Source: DASPJR01 sp035628505
GTDB taxonomy: Bacteria > Planctomycetota > SZUA-567 > H5-PLA8
Length of the DNA: 35,052 bases
Reading direction: 5' to 3'
NCBI GenBank assembly: GCA_035628505.1
Contig: DASPJR010000183.1
Span: 1 to 35,052, forward strand
Shown: piece by piece, positions 1-7,711 of the stretch
Layout of the letters: every line of letters starts with the position of its first letter
Position numbering within the stretch: position 1 is the stretch's first letter
The notes under the pieces: model-generated
Seen by the model: only the letters and a program-made list of their open reading frames with translations
Database searches by the model: none
Told to the model about the DNA's origin: nothing
Position numbers and translations under genes: made by a program

Positions 1-75
1 TTCGTGGTTCGTGGTTCGTGGTTCGTGGTTCGTGGTTCGTGGTTCGTGGTTCGTGGTTCGTGGTTCGTGGTTCGG
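1..75. repeat. Heptamer tandem repeat (TTCGTGG)n
   Basis: Ten perfect copies of TTCGTGG run from base 1 to 70, followed by a partial copy TTCGG. The array starts at the window edge, so its full length is unknown. Seven is not a multiple of three; the open reading frames that cross it are repeat artefacts. It lies beyond the 3' end of the minus-strand MauE/rhodanese/DUF1573 operon. On the minus strand the unit reads ACCACGA, which shares an ACCA core with heptamer arrays at 18431 and 27801. Confidence 0.95.
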
Positions 76-135
76 CCCGGAGGGCCGAAGGATATTAGCC
101 CGGGTGCAAGCGAGCGGAGCGAGCGCCGCCCCCGG
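71..135. other. Hairpin cluster downstream of the MauE operon
   Basis: TTCGGCCC (71-78) pairs perfectly with GGGCCGAA (82-89) around a GGA loop. It is followed by a GC-rich stretch whose ends, CCGGG (100-104) and CCCGG (131-135), can also pair, enclosing the direct repeat GCGAGCG. It sits 20 bases past the stop of the minus-strand operon, so it could act as a 3' stabiliser or factor-dependent terminator, but there is no T-run. It may equally be a dispersed intergenic repeat. Confidence 0.55.
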
Positions 136-155
136 AAAGAGAGGCATTTCTTGCG

Positions 156-599
156 TCAGCGCCCCGGCAGGGGCGCCGGAGATTCTTCACGCAGGCAAAC
201 AAACAACATCGCGGCAATCACGATACCCGTAACGTCGATTGCCAGCGTCTGCAGCCCCACGCGCGAGCCCGCATCTGAAAAACAGCCACACTGAATGTCC
301 AGACCGCGCGCCAGCGCCGAAATCACCGCGATACCGAATGCAGTAAACAGCATCAGCGCCAGCAGCGACGCAGCGCGCGTCCACACGCCAAACACCAGCA
401 GCGCCGCCGCGGCGATCTCCCACCACGGCAGCACGACGGCGAGAATCTGATTTCCAGGCGCAGGCAGCATATTGTAATTGGCAATCGCTTCGGCAAACTG
501 CCAGCCGCTTTTGATCTTGGTCATGCCGGCATAGAAGAGCACCGCGCCGAGCAGCAGGCGCAAAATCAACAGGACCGGTTCCCGCGCGCGTCCGCTCAT
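156..599 (-). CDS. MauE/DoxX-family membrane protein
   Basis: This 147-residue protein is almost entirely hydrophobic, with about four membrane spans (near residues 9-25, 52-72, 76-97 and 117-136). The DoxX-like start (LRLLLGAVLFYAGMTKI) and the Cys-Gly-Cys at residues 104-106 (IQCGCF) are typical of the MauE/DoxX redox-associated branch, members of which are linked to disulfide formation or electron transfer in the envelope. The ATG at 599 was chosen because it overlaps the rhodanese stop as ATGA, implying translational coupling; longer frames reaching upstream run inside the rhodanese gene. It is the last gene of the DUF1573-rhodanese-MauE operon. The family call is fairly sure, the substrate is unknown. 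Confidence 0.82.
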   Translation of the reverse strand: MSGRAREPVLLILRLLLGAVLFYAGMTKIKSGWQFAEAIANYNMLPAPGNQILAVVLPWWEIAAAALLVFGVWTRAASLLALMLFTAFGIAVISALARGLDIQCGCFSDAGSRVGLQTLAIDVTGIVIAAMLFVCLREESPAPLPGR

Positions 600-1129
600 C
601 TGGCCGAGCCCTCTACGGGTAAACCCGCGGCCCGGTAGGCCTCCCAGCCGTCCTGCAGAACGTGAACGTTCTTGTGCCCCAGTTCGTTTAACTGTTTCGC
701 AACGCGATCGGCCGACGGACACAAATCGCCCTCGCACAGCAGCACCACGTCCTCGGCGGCCAGAAGCAGCGTGCTCAAATTCAGTCGCCCGTAATAATCG
801 ATGAACTCAGCCGCTGGCGCGTTGCGCGCATTCTGCGCGTGGCCCGCGGCAAATTTGTCGGCGCTGCGGACGTCGAGAATGATAATAGGGCGTCCGGCTT
901 CGAAGGATTTCTTCAAGGTCTCGGCGCTCATGCGACGCGCGCGCTGGGGCGGCGCTCCAGGGCCGTTCTTTGAAAGCAGCGGCACGGGTTTGTCGCTCAG
1001 CGCATTCGTCGCAAGTCCCAGCACGCCGGCGGCCAGGAGGATCACGCCCACGCGCAGCAGTTCGGTAGAAAAAGCAACCGGGACGACGGCATGCTCAGGC
1101 GATGTTTGTTCAGCGGCGGGCATAACCAT
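596..1129 (-). CDS. Membrane-anchored rhodanese-like protein
   Basis: The protein has 177 residues. A hydrophobic segment at about 24-44 anchors it, then a rhodanese domain spans about 67-175, with the strand IIILDVR (82-88), a GHAQNARN segment matching the usual GHIpgAxN, and an active-site loop beginning at Cys132 (LLCEGDLCPSA) that carries a second Cys137. Rhodanese domains carry sulfane sulfur or act as redox and sulfur relays; the two loop cysteines could form a disulfide. The placement between DUF1573 and MauE suggests envelope thiol or sulfur chemistry rather than cyanide detoxification, which is an inference. Its stop overlaps the next start by four bases. An alternative ATG two codons downstream is possible. 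Confidence 0.85.
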   Translation of the reverse strand: MVMPAAEQTSPEHAVVPVAFSTELLRVGVILLAAGVLGLATNALSDKPVPLLSKNGPGAPPQRARRMSAETLKKSFEAGRPIIILDVRSADKFAAGHAQNARNAPAAEFIDYYGRLNLSTLLLAAEDVVLLCEGDLCPSADRVAKQLNELGHKNVHVLQDGWEAYRAAGLPVEGSAR

Positions 1130-1163
1130 TCCAGACGCGAGGCGAAAAACCTTCCGTACCAGG

Positions 1164-2327
1164 CTAGGGCGTTTTCGTTTTTAAATTCGGATCCGTAATC
1201 AGCACGGCGCCCTTTCTCACCACGCGGTAGGGAAGATGCATCGGCGCGTCTTCCACATTCGTGCGGATCACAAACTCGCCCAGTGGCGGCTGATTGGGAA
1301 ACGTGCCGCTCAGCGTGATGCTGAGCCGGCAGCTTCCATCGTCGATGCGGACGATATTGAAACTGAGCGGCCTCTTTTCCGAATCAGCGACACCCTGGAT
1401 CTGCAGCGGCCCAGGCGTGTGACGCTTGATGATCGTCTCAAACGGTTCAACAGTGCCATCGGTCTTCACCGAAGAAGTCAGCACCTGAGACGCGGACGAA
1501 ACATCGCCCAGCACGCGCACGCTCAGATGCAGCGGAATCACCGGCAGGTCAGGATGATCAGTGACGACAGCAGCGCCCTCAGTGAATGCGCCAGCCTGAA
1601 GACCGAACGCAGTCGCCTGGATCTTGTAGACGCTATCGTTCGTTCCGGGAACGGCCGACCACTTGAACGAAAACTTTTTCGGCTCGGCATTCACGTTTTT
1701 GAGGACGAATGGTTTCCCGTCCAGGCGCGTGACGGTAGCTTCCAGTGTTTTGCTTTGACCCTTTGGAACGGATTCGAAATACAGCGTCATTGGTTCGACG
1801 ATGAAGATCTGATTGACTTTGCCGTGCACCGGAAGGGGCAGCCGCGGCCTGCCAGCTTCGCTCGTTGTCAGCGTCACCATGTATTTCTCGGGGCGGCGGC
1901 CAGCCATTCCGGTGAAAGTGATGTTTAGAGGCTGACTCGCGCCGGGAGCAATCGTTTTTTCAGGCATTTCCACTTTCAGGCAGCCGCACGACCCCTTCAG
2001 GTCCTCGATCGTGACGGGCTCTTTTCCGGTGTTCTCAACCAGGACAGCGGCGGATTTCTTTTCAGTTACTTTGACCTCGCCGAATTCGATGCTCCCCGGC
2101 GTAATCTTCAGCGCGGATTTCGGCTGCGGCTGCGCATGCGCCGGAGGCGGCTCTGCCGCTTTTTCGGGTTCCACCGGAGCCGGCGGAACGACGTCAACCC
2201 TGGCAGGCTGAGTCTCAGAGACCGGCTGCGGCGGCGGAGCAACCGGTGGGCGGCCGCCCCAGATTCCGTAGGCCACACAAAGGCCCATTACAACAGCGAT
2301 TGCAGTCCAGCGCGTGCTGCTATCCAT
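1164..2327 (-). CDS. DUF1573 domain protein, membrane anchored
   Basis: From the ATG at 2327 the protein has 387 residues. It starts with an N-terminal membrane segment (about 8-24), then a proline-rich linker (27-70), then a DUF1573 Ig-like domain from about 74 (FGEVKVTEKKSAAVLVENTG) holding the family's Ser-Cys-Gly-Cys at 113-116. A second beta-rich region follows. DUF1573 domains are extracytoplasmic beta-sandwiches common in Bacteroidota and Planctomycetota, with no settled biochemical role. A longer frame starts at 2393, but the ATG at 2327 lies 8 bases after a good -10 box and has no Shine-Dalgarno sequence, so a leaderless start is likely. It is the first gene of the operon with rhodanese and MauE, 34 bases upstream of the former. 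Confidence 0.85.
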   Translation of the reverse strand: MDSSTRWTAIAVVMGLCVAYGIWGGRPPVAPPPQPVSETQPARVDVVPPAPVEPEKAAEPPPAHAQPQPKSALKITPGSIEFGEVKVTEKKSAAVLVENTGKEPVTIEDLKGSCGCLKVEMPEKTIAPGASQPLNITFTGMAGRRPEKYMVTLTTSEAGRPRLPLPVHGKVNQIFIVEPMTLYFESVPKGQSKTLEATVTRLDGKPFVLKNVNAEPKKFSFKWSAVPGTNDSVYKIQATAFGLQAGAFTEGAAVVTDHPDLPVIPLHLSVRVLGDVSSASQVLTSSVKTDGTVEPFETIIKRHTPGPLQIQGVADSEKRPLSFNIVRIDDGSCRLSITLSGTFPNQPPLGEFVIRTNVEDAPMHLPYRVVRKGAVLITDPNLKTKTP

Positions 2328-2334
2328 GACAAAA

Positions 2335-2363
2335 AGTATAACTTCTGGCGAAGCGGGAGACAA
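2335..2363 (-). promoter_or_regulatory. Predicted sigma-70-type promoter of the DUF1573 operon
   Basis: On the minus strand a -35 box TTGTCT (2363-2358), a 17-base spacer and a -10 box TATACT (2340-2335) match the vegetative consensus at 4/6 and 5/6. The expected transcription start is about 2328, directly at the ATG (2327), so the mRNA would be leaderless. Confidence 0.6.
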
Positions 2364-2438
2364 CCATCGCACGCTGTTCTGTCGATAACGCATTTAATCA
2401 CCGTTGCAGGGCAGCGGCAGCGCTATACAGTTCCGCTT

Positions 2439-2888
2439 ATGCGCGCGCTCATCCAACGTGTCTCATCGGCGTCGGTCACAGTTGACGGAAAAGTCACCGG
2501 GCAGATTGGCGCGGGGCTGCTCGTGCTGCTGGGAATTCACAAGCTCGATACGCCGGAAGACGGCGAGTGGCTTGCGCGAAAAATTCTCGCCGCGCGCATC
2601 TTCGAAGACGAGCACGGAAAAATGGGCCGCTCGGTACAGGACATCAACGGCGGCCTGCTGATCGTTTCGCAGTTCACTCTTTACGGCGATATGAGAAAAG
2701 GCAACCGGCCGGATTTCACCGACAGCATGCCCGGCCCGCAAGCGAGGGAGTTTTACACGCAATGGGTCGCGCGCCTGCGGCAGTCCTGTGCCCTCAGAAT
2801 CGAAGAGGGAATCTTTGCGGCGAAGATGGATGTTGCGCTGGTGAACGACGGACCGGTGACGATCCTGGTTGATTCGAGATCACCATAG
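2439..2888 (+). CDS. dtd: D-aminoacyl-tRNA deacylase
   Basis: The enzyme hydrolyses D-amino acids (notably D-Tyr) and glycine mischarged onto tRNA, protecting translation in the cytoplasm. The 149-residue protein matches the family length. It has the N-terminal MRALIQRV start, the SQFTLYG motif at 77-83 and the NDGPVT motif at 136-141, whose Gly-cisPro dipeptide enforces chiral selection. The ATG at 2439 is the start of the conserved domain; the upstream in-frame sequence is unrelated. No Shine-Dalgarno sequence is visible, and a TATACA box lies 9 bases before the ATG, so this transcript may also be leaderless. It diverges from the DUF1573 operon and converges with pgi. Confidence 0.96.
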   Translation: MRALIQRVSSASVTVDGKVTGQIGAGLLVLLGIHKLDTPEDGEWLARKILAARIFEDEHGKMGRSVQDINGGLLIVSQFTLYGDMRKGNRPDFTDSMPGPQAREFYTQWVARLRQSCALRIEEGIFAAKMDVALVNDGPVTILVDSRSP

Positions 2889-2924
2889 AGGACACGGAGA
2901 GTAATTCTGCTCCGCATCCTCTAT
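2885..2924. terminator. Two-sided hairpin between convergent dtd and pgi
   Basis: ATAGAGGA (2885-2892) plus CGGAG (2895-2899) pair with CTCCG (2910-2914) plus TCCTCTAT (2917-2924), with a 2x2 internal mismatch and a 10-base loop. The hairpin begins at the dtd stop codon and ends 14 bases before the pgi stop. Neither side has a clear T-run, so it is not a textbook intrinsic terminator. Confidence 0.5.
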
Positions 2925-2938
2925 GACGAAACGAATCG

Positions 2939-4534
2939 TTATGCTGAGTACGTGGCCTCAAAAATCGAGGCGCCTTCTTCCCGGCTGCGTGTAATCCCGT
3001 GTTCCTTATTGGCGCTGAGGTGCTGGAGAATCTTGAAGACACTCTCGATTTCTTCCTTCGCACCGATGTGCTCGGAAATTTCCTGTACCGTGTGCGCAGC
3101 GCCCTTGTGACTGTGCAGATGATCGACGATCTTGTGCTGCAGTGCGATGATGGCAGTCGCTGCCTTTTTTCCGGCCTCTACGCCAGGCTGATGATACGCA
3201 TTGATGTTCACCATAGTCGCATAAAACCCGACGGCGCGTTCGTATAACGCAATCAGTTTTCCAACAGTCTGCGGACTCACGTCCGGAACAGTGATCGTGA
3301 CGCTCTCGCGGCCGTTCTCGTAAAGCGCCTTGCGCGTGCCCTGGTAAAAGCCGTTGAGGTAATCGCCGGTGGTTACGCCTTTCTCGACCTCGATGGATTT
3401 TCCGCGGCGGTCCTTGAGCACCTCAATGAACGTCACGAAGAAGTTGTTGATGCCTTCACGCAGCTGCTGAACGTAGGCGTGCTGGTCGGTTGAGCCTTTG
3501 TTTCCGTAAACCGCGATGCCCTGGTTAACCACCCTGCCGTGCAGATCCTTCTCCTTGCCGATCGACTCCATGACCAGCTGCTGCAGATATTTGCTGAACA
3601 GCTCCAGGCGGTCCTTGTACGGCAGGATGACCATATCTTTAAGCCCCTTGCCGTTGCCCGCGTGCCACCACATCAGTGCCAGCAGCGCGGCCGGATTGCG
3701 CTGCGGCTCCTTGACGCGCGTGGAATCGTCCATCGCTTTTGCGCCCTCCAGCATCTTCTGGATGCTCAGGCCCTGCAGCGCAGCCGGCAGCAGGCCCACG
3801 GCAGAAAGCTCGGACGTGCGGCCGCCCACCCAGTCCCACATCGGGAACCGCTGAATCCAACCTTGCGCCACAGCCGTCTTGTCCAGTTCGCTGCCATCCT
3901 GCGTGACGGCGACAGCATGCCTGGCGAATTTCAATCCGGCCTGGCGGTAGGCGCGCGCAGCTTCCAGCATGCCGTTGCGCGTCTCCTTCGTTCCGCCGGA
4001 TTTTGAAATGACGATGCAGAGCGTCTCGCGAAGACCGGCTCCGATCTGTGCGATGACCGCGTCCATGCCGTCTGGATCCGTATTATCGAAGAAGTAAGGC
4101 GTCATCGCGTCCTCGCCGGGATTGCCCAGCGCGCGCGAGACGAACTGCGGGCCGAGCGCCGAACCGCCGATGCCGACCACGAGAAAATTCCGGAAGCGCC
4201 GCGCTTTCTGAGGCTTGATCTTGCCCTTGTGAATGTCGCGCGTGAAGGATTTGATTGCCGCCTGGCAGTTTTCAATTTCCGAACGAATTTTCGCCGTCGG
4301 CGCGCGCAGCGGATCGCGCAGCCAGTAGTGGCCGACCATGCGTTCTTCGTCGGGATTGGCAATCGCGCCGCCTTCGAGCTCATCCATCGCAGTAAATGCG
4401 CGGCGAATGTCACCATCGCGGAACGTGAAGAAGCCGTCGCTGAAATTCATGCGGCTGATATCGATGCAGATGCCCGTATTCGGGTCTTCGAAAAAATATC
4501 TTCTGTAGCGGTCCCAGAGCGTGCCGTTGGCCAC
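2939..4534 (-). CDS. pgi: Glucose-6-phosphate isomerase
   Basis: This cytoplasmic enzyme interconverts glucose 6-phosphate and fructose 6-phosphate. Both SIS phosphosugar-binding domains are present: GIGGSALGP at about residue 121, SKSGGTKET at about 177, the WDWVGGRTSELSAVGLLP stretch near 235, the MESIGKEKD region carrying the catalytic-base Glu, the DQHAYVQQLREG His region, and a C-terminal Lys motif VEAGKKAA. About 70 further residues follow (roughly 460-531) and look like a small helical winged-helix-type module (TVQEISEHIGAKEEIESVF), not needed for catalysis. The start is uncertain: GTG at 4534 has a G-rich tract (GGGGGGAAG) about 6-14 bases upstream; TTG at 4552 would add six residues. 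No in-frame ATG precedes the conserved domain. Confidence 0.95.
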   Translation of the reverse strand: MANGTLWDRYRRYFFEDPNTGICIDISRMNFSDGFFTFRDGDIRRAFTAMDELEGGAIANPDEERMVGHYWLRDPLRAPTAKIRSEIENCQAAIKSFTRDIHKGKIKPQKARRFRNFLVVGIGGSALGPQFVSRALGNPGEDAMTPYFFDNTDPDGMDAVIAQIGAGLRETLCIVISKSGGTKETRNGMLEAARAYRQAGLKFARHAVAVTQDGSELDKTAVAQGWIQRFPMWDWVGGRTSELSAVGLLPAALQGLSIQKMLEGAKAMDDSTRVKEPQRNPAALLALMWWHAGNGKGLKDMVILPYKDRLELFSKYLQQLVMESIGKEKDLHGRVVNQGIAVYGNKGSTDQHAYVQQLREGINNFFVTFIEVLKDRRGKSIEVEKGVTTGDYLNGFYQGTRKALYENGRESVTITVPDVSPQTVGKLIALYERAVGFYATMVNINAYHQPGVEAGKKAATAIIALQHKIVDHLHSHKGAAHTVQEISEHIGAKEEIESVFKILQHLSANKEHGITRSREEGASIFEATYSA

Positions 4535-4645
4535 GTTTATCTTCCCCCCCAATTAAGAGCTGCGCCCCTGAATCGTTCTGCCAGCAGGGCAGGCATCCTC
4601 AATACACATACTTGGCTTCGGGAGTGGGACAAACGAAGAATGGGA

Positions 4646-5290
4646 TTACGGCGCGATTTCGCGGCGGGCCTTGGAAGCAAGCTCATCAAAGTCGTTTTGC
4701 ATTGTGCTGGGAATTTCGATGCGGATCTTATCAATGTCATTGATTCGAAGTTTAAGAAGCTCAACGATATCGGCGAGATCTTTCATCCGTCCGCCTGAAT
4801 CCAGCTTCAGCCGTATGATGCTTTGTACAGTCGCGAAGCTTCGATTGGCGCCCAGCTCACTCGGATGAGGTAGAGGGAAGCGCGAATCCTTCAGACGAAC
4901 GCCTTCCTTCAGCAGATCAAGCTGCGCTGACGTATCGCGATGCTTCAGCACTCCATTCGGCTGTATCTGAAATCCCTTCTCGCGAAGCTTGTTCAGCACG
5001 TCTGCGTAATGCTCGGCATCGACAACGACATCGACGTCGTCCGTCCAGCGCGCATAGCCGTGCTCCTGGACCGCAAGACCTCCAATGAAACACGCGTACG
5101 CGCCGGGCACTTCGCGGACCGCTTCTTTTGTCAACCGAATGGCGTCTCGAAGTGCCTCCGGGTCTGCGTCCACTTTTCGGCCTCCGGCAATCTCTGCCAC
5201 GGCGTGCTGAACGGCGAGCAGTCTCGCTGCGCGTTGATAGGCACGATCTTCGATGGGCGGCACGCTTTCCATAGGTAAAGAATAGCACAT
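4646..5290 (-). CDS. Nucleotidyltransferase-fold protein (minimal NTase type)
   Basis: From the ATG at 5290 the protein has 214 residues; an ATG at 5272 would remove six. A polymerase-beta/NTase core is visible: FIGGLAVQEHGYARWTDDVD contains the Gly-Gly helix start and an Asp-Asp-x-Asp triad (about residues 84-87), as in AbiEii-like and DUF6036-type proteins. The substrate is unknown; related folds modify tRNA or proteins in toxin-antitoxin pairs. No AbiEi-like antitoxin partner is next to it, so I do not call it a toxin. It lies 19 bases after the SDR gene and about 110 bases before pgi, all on the minus strand. Confidence 0.7.
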   Translation of the reverse strand: MCYSLPMESVPPIEDRAYQRAARLLAVQHAVAEIAGGRKVDADPEALRDAIRLTKEAVREVPGAYACFIGGLAVQEHGYARWTDDVDVVVDAEHYADVLNKLREKGFQIQPNGVLKHRDTSAQLDLLKEGVRLKDSRFPLPHPSELGANRSFATVQSIIRLKLDSGGRMKDLADIVELLKLRINDIDKIRIEIPSTMQNDFDELASKARREIAP

Positions 5291-5309
5291 CTGGCCATCG
5301 AATGCGAGA

Positions 5310-6095
5310 CTAGGCCTTCCGCGTCTTGCGCCCGTACGCCAGCTCCGCTCCGCCGCTCAGCAGGTGGTCAACGCCGGTGGTGAACGTCGCTTCAGCAGCC
5401 AAAAAGAGGCAGAGTTTTCCAGCTTCCTCGATGGTCCCCATGCGGCCCATCAGCTGAGCGGCATCGCCATCAGCGCGGCATTTTTTCGGATCGGGCGCGG
5501 CGTCGATTGCTTCCTGCCAGAGCGGCGTGAAAATGTTGCCGGGAGAGATTGAATTCACGCGCACATCATTTACAGCCTCGTCGATGGCGAGCGCTTTTGT
5601 GAAGGCGATGACCGCGCCCTTGGTGGCAACGTACGTCGTCGCGTGCAGCTGGCCCATGCTTCCGACCAGGCTTGCGATGTTGATGATATTGCCCTTCGTT
5701 TTTCTTAAATGCGGCAGAGCAGCTTTGCAGGCTGCAAACACGCTGATCAGATTGAGGTCCAGCAGCGCACGGAAATCCTCGATTGAAAACGCGTCGATGG
5801 TCTTCGAGGGCGGATGCCAGCCCGCGTTATTGATCAGGCAGTCGATGCGGCCGTACTTTTTGATGGTTTGCGTGATGAGATTATCAATCGCTGTTGTGCT
5901 CGAGACATCACACGCCAGGTAGTGCGCTTCGCCAGGTCCCCTGGCGTTTAATTCAGATTCGAGCGTTTTTCCTTCGCTCGCGCCTTTGGCGCAGAAGACG
6001 ACCTTGGCGCCCGCCGCGGCGAACGCGCGCACACAGCCTTCGCCGATGCCGCGCGTGCCGCCGGTTACGATTGTGACCTTGTCCTGATAGCGCAT
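5310..6095 (-). CDS. Short-chain dehydrogenase/reductase (SDR)
   Basis: A 261-residue classical SDR using NAD(P) in the cytoplasm. It shows the cofactor motif TGGTRGIG (residues 11-18), the NNAG motif near 90, the catalytic Ser near 142 (INIASLVGS), and the YxxxK pair in TYVATKGA near 155. The PG motif (SISPGNIFTPL) follows in its usual place. It resembles the 17-beta-hydroxysteroid dehydrogenase 14 group of SDRs, but the substrate cannot be read from sequence. The ATG at 6095 is preceded by GGAG at 8 bases. It is followed after 19 bases by the nucleotidyltransferase gene. Confidence 0.9.
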   Translation of the reverse strand: MRYQDKVTIVTGGTRGIGEGCVRAFAAAGAKVVFCAKGASEGKTLESELNARGPGEAHYLACDVSSTTAIDNLITQTIKKYGRIDCLINNAGWHPPSKTIDAFSIEDFRALLDLNLISVFAACKAALPHLRKTKGNIINIASLVGSMGQLHATTYVATKGAVIAFTKALAIDEAVNDVRVNSISPGNIFTPLWQEAIDAAPDPKKCRADGDAAQLMGRMGTIEEAGKLCLFLAAEATFTTGVDHLLSGGAELAYGRKTRKA

Positions 6096-6183
6096 CGCCG
6101 ACTCTCCAGGCCGCTGAATGGATCACAGAAACATAGCCGCCACACCAGAGGTCCGTCAATCGGCTGTTTGCATTCGCGGAAGC

Positions 6184-6327
6184 TCAGAGATCTTTCTTCT
6201 CGCCTTTGCCGCAGGTCTTGCATTTCCGCTCGGGGTGGCACTTTGTACAGGCAACGGTCCCGCAATGATTGCAGCGCCGAAGAGTGTACGCAGTCCGCCC
6301 GCAGATGGGGCAGCGTCCGGTGGCCAT
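6184..6327 (-). CDS. 47-residue eight-cysteine zinc-binding protein
   Basis: A small gene between the SDR and the 249-residue unknown, found by translating the gap. Its 47 residues contain four CxxC knuckles: Cys6/9, Cys19/22, Cys27/30 and Cys36/39, plus His21 and His31. Regular pairing of this sort fits two zinc ions, either two zinc ribbons or a cross-brace (FYVE/RING-like) fold. The rest is basic (RTAYTLRRC, HPERKCKTCGKGEKK). The ATG at 6327 has GGAG eight bases upstream, and the reading frame closes with TGA at 6184. It lies 18 bases after the upstream gene, consistent with co-transcription. Function is unknown; nucleic-acid or protein binding is a guess. Confidence 0.8.
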   Translation of the reverse strand: MATGRCPICGRTAYTLRRCNHCGTVACTKCHPERKCKTCGKGEKKDL

Positions 6328-6345
6328 AGTGTAGTCTCCAGTCTG

Positions 6346-7095
6346 TCAGTCGGGCTGCGCGATCAGGCGATCACGCTGCAGCGACTGAGCCCATTTCAGA
6401 AACGCCTGGCTGCCCACCGGCTCATAGCTGGTCGAAAAACAGTTCAGCGCATTCAGAAAGTCGTTCGATCCTTTTTTCGTTCCGGCGGATAGAAACGTGC
6501 GATCAGCGCTGCGCCGCAGCCGCGTATCGTTAAAATCGCTTTGCAGCGTCAGGCGCATTCCGTTCCATGATGCGAGCGTCCCGCCCAGGCTGGCAGTCGT
6601 CATGCAGAAAGGATTGCTCCTGCCGCGGTGGAGAAGGCCAAGCTGCTGCAGCGCACGCGCAAGCTGCATGTGCCCGGCGTCAAGCTGCGCCCGCGCGACG
6701 AACGGCTCCGAAGGCTGCGAGAGCTCGTCGCTCTGCGGCAGCCGGCAGAAGGCATGCAGAATACGGGCGGCCTCGGCCATTCCTTCTGCCGCGCTGGCCG
6801 TGCGGCGAACGAAGCGCCATTGCATTCCGCCCGAGAGGCTGCTTTCCAGATCGGCTTCGAGCCGCCAGTGCCGCACGGCAGATTGCGCAACCGCATCAGC
6901 GAAGTGCATTTCAAGTGAGAACTCGCCGGGTGTTGCGCGAATTACGGGTCCAACAACGACGCGCGGACTGATGATCTGAAAATCGTCATACGAGCTGGTC
7001 GGAGCCAGCACGGCGCGGCTATCCTGCGCCGCCACGAGAGCGCGCAAAAATGGATCGAGAATTTCCGGCTTTGATTTTTCTATTTGAGCGACCAT
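6346..7095 (-). CDS. Uncharacterised protein, 249 residues
   Basis: I recognise no family. From the ATG at 7095 (GGAGG about 10 bases upstream) the protein is 249 residues with no signal peptide or membrane span. The middle is beta-rich (FSLEMHFADAVAQSAVRHWR) and the second half is helical with an Arg/Gln-rich segment. Four scattered Cys residues do not form a motif. A frame 22 codons longer exists but overlaps the preceding gene's 3' end. It lies 25 bases after the Tat-signal gene and 18 bases before the eight-cysteine gene, so it is probably part of the same transcript. Confidence 0.65.
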   Translation of the reverse strand: MVAQIEKSKPEILDPFLRALVAAQDSRAVLAPTSSYDDFQIISPRVVVGPVIRATPGEFSLEMHFADAVAQSAVRHWRLEADLESSLSGGMQWRFVRRTASAAEGMAEAARILHAFCRLPQSDELSQPSEPFVARAQLDAGHMQLARALQQLGLLHRGRSNPFCMTTASLGGTLASWNGMRLTLQSDFNDTRLRRSADRTFLSAGTKKGSNDFLNALNCFSTSYEPVGSQAFLKWAQSLQRDRLIAQPD

Positions 7096-7120
7096 GACAG
7101 CACACCCTCCGGCATCGGTG

Positions 7121-7648
7121 TCAGTGTTTGAAACGATCTTGTTTCGGGTCGTACCAGCCACGTGCGCTGTAGATCACGTGCCTCTCGCCGGCATCCCATT
7201 TCGCGAGCGCCGTTTTCAGCCGCTCGCCTGTCAGCGCCACGCTGCGGCCGCTGTCCGCGGCGCAAAACACCACGTATTGATCCAGCAACCAGAACGCGCG
7301 CGGGCCGCTGCGCCACATCGCCAGGAGGTACTCCGAGCCGCTGCGATTCACGGTGCCACACGCGCTGAAATCTGGCGGAAGATCGTCGCGTAAAAAAAAG
7401 CGCCCGCCAAACGAGGTCAGGTATTCCGGCAGCACATAATCGCCGTGCGTGGCCGCGCCCGAAAACGGCCACGCCTCGCAGGCACAGGCCGCAACCGGGA
7501 TTCGACGCTTCAGATCGGGCCAGTGTCGGGAAATCCATGCCAGCGGATCGCGCTCTTTCCGATGCGCGTGCGCTGGCGTTTTTGGGAGTAGGCTGCCGGC
7601 GACCGCGAGCGCTCCAGCAGCCAATAGTTTTCGGCGAGTCCATTTCAT
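7121..7648 (-). CDS. Tat-exported protein of unknown function
   Basis: The 175-residue protein begins MKWTRRKLLAAGALAVAGSL, a compact signal with a twin arginine and Ala-rich hydrophobic core, then a likely AHA cleavage site near residue 28. The mature part is rich in aromatic residues and contains four Cys (two in PVAACACEAW, then one in SACGTV and one in VVFCAAD), which could form disulfides or bind a cofactor. A strong Shine-Dalgarno (GGAGGTGA) precedes the ATG. It follows the second DUF1501 gene by 62 bases. No family is recognised; Tat export suggests that it folds before secretion. Confidence 0.7.
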   Translation of the reverse strand: MKWTRRKLLAAGALAVAGSLLPKTPAHAHRKERDPLAWISRHWPDLKRRIPVAACACEAWPFSGAATHGDYVLPEYLTSFGGRFFLRDDLPPDFSACGTVNRSGSEYLLAMWRSGPRAFWLLDQYVVFCAADSGRSVALTGERLKTALAKWDAGERHVIYSARGWYDPKQDRFKH

Positions 7649-7711
7649 GCGTCACCTCCGTTCTGCCTGGAATTAAAGCAGAACAGGTGGACGCACGCTG
7701 TCCTTCAACCT

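Noticed and set aside
4..294. Open frames starting in the heptamer array
   Set aside because: The product is a repeat of VRGSWFV produced by a 7-base unit read in three frames; it has no ribosome-binding site and runs through hairpins.
4646..5290. AbiEii-type toxin of a toxin-antitoxin pair
   Set aside because: The nucleotidyltransferase core fits, but no antitoxin gene is adjacent: the neighbours are an SDR enzyme and pgi.
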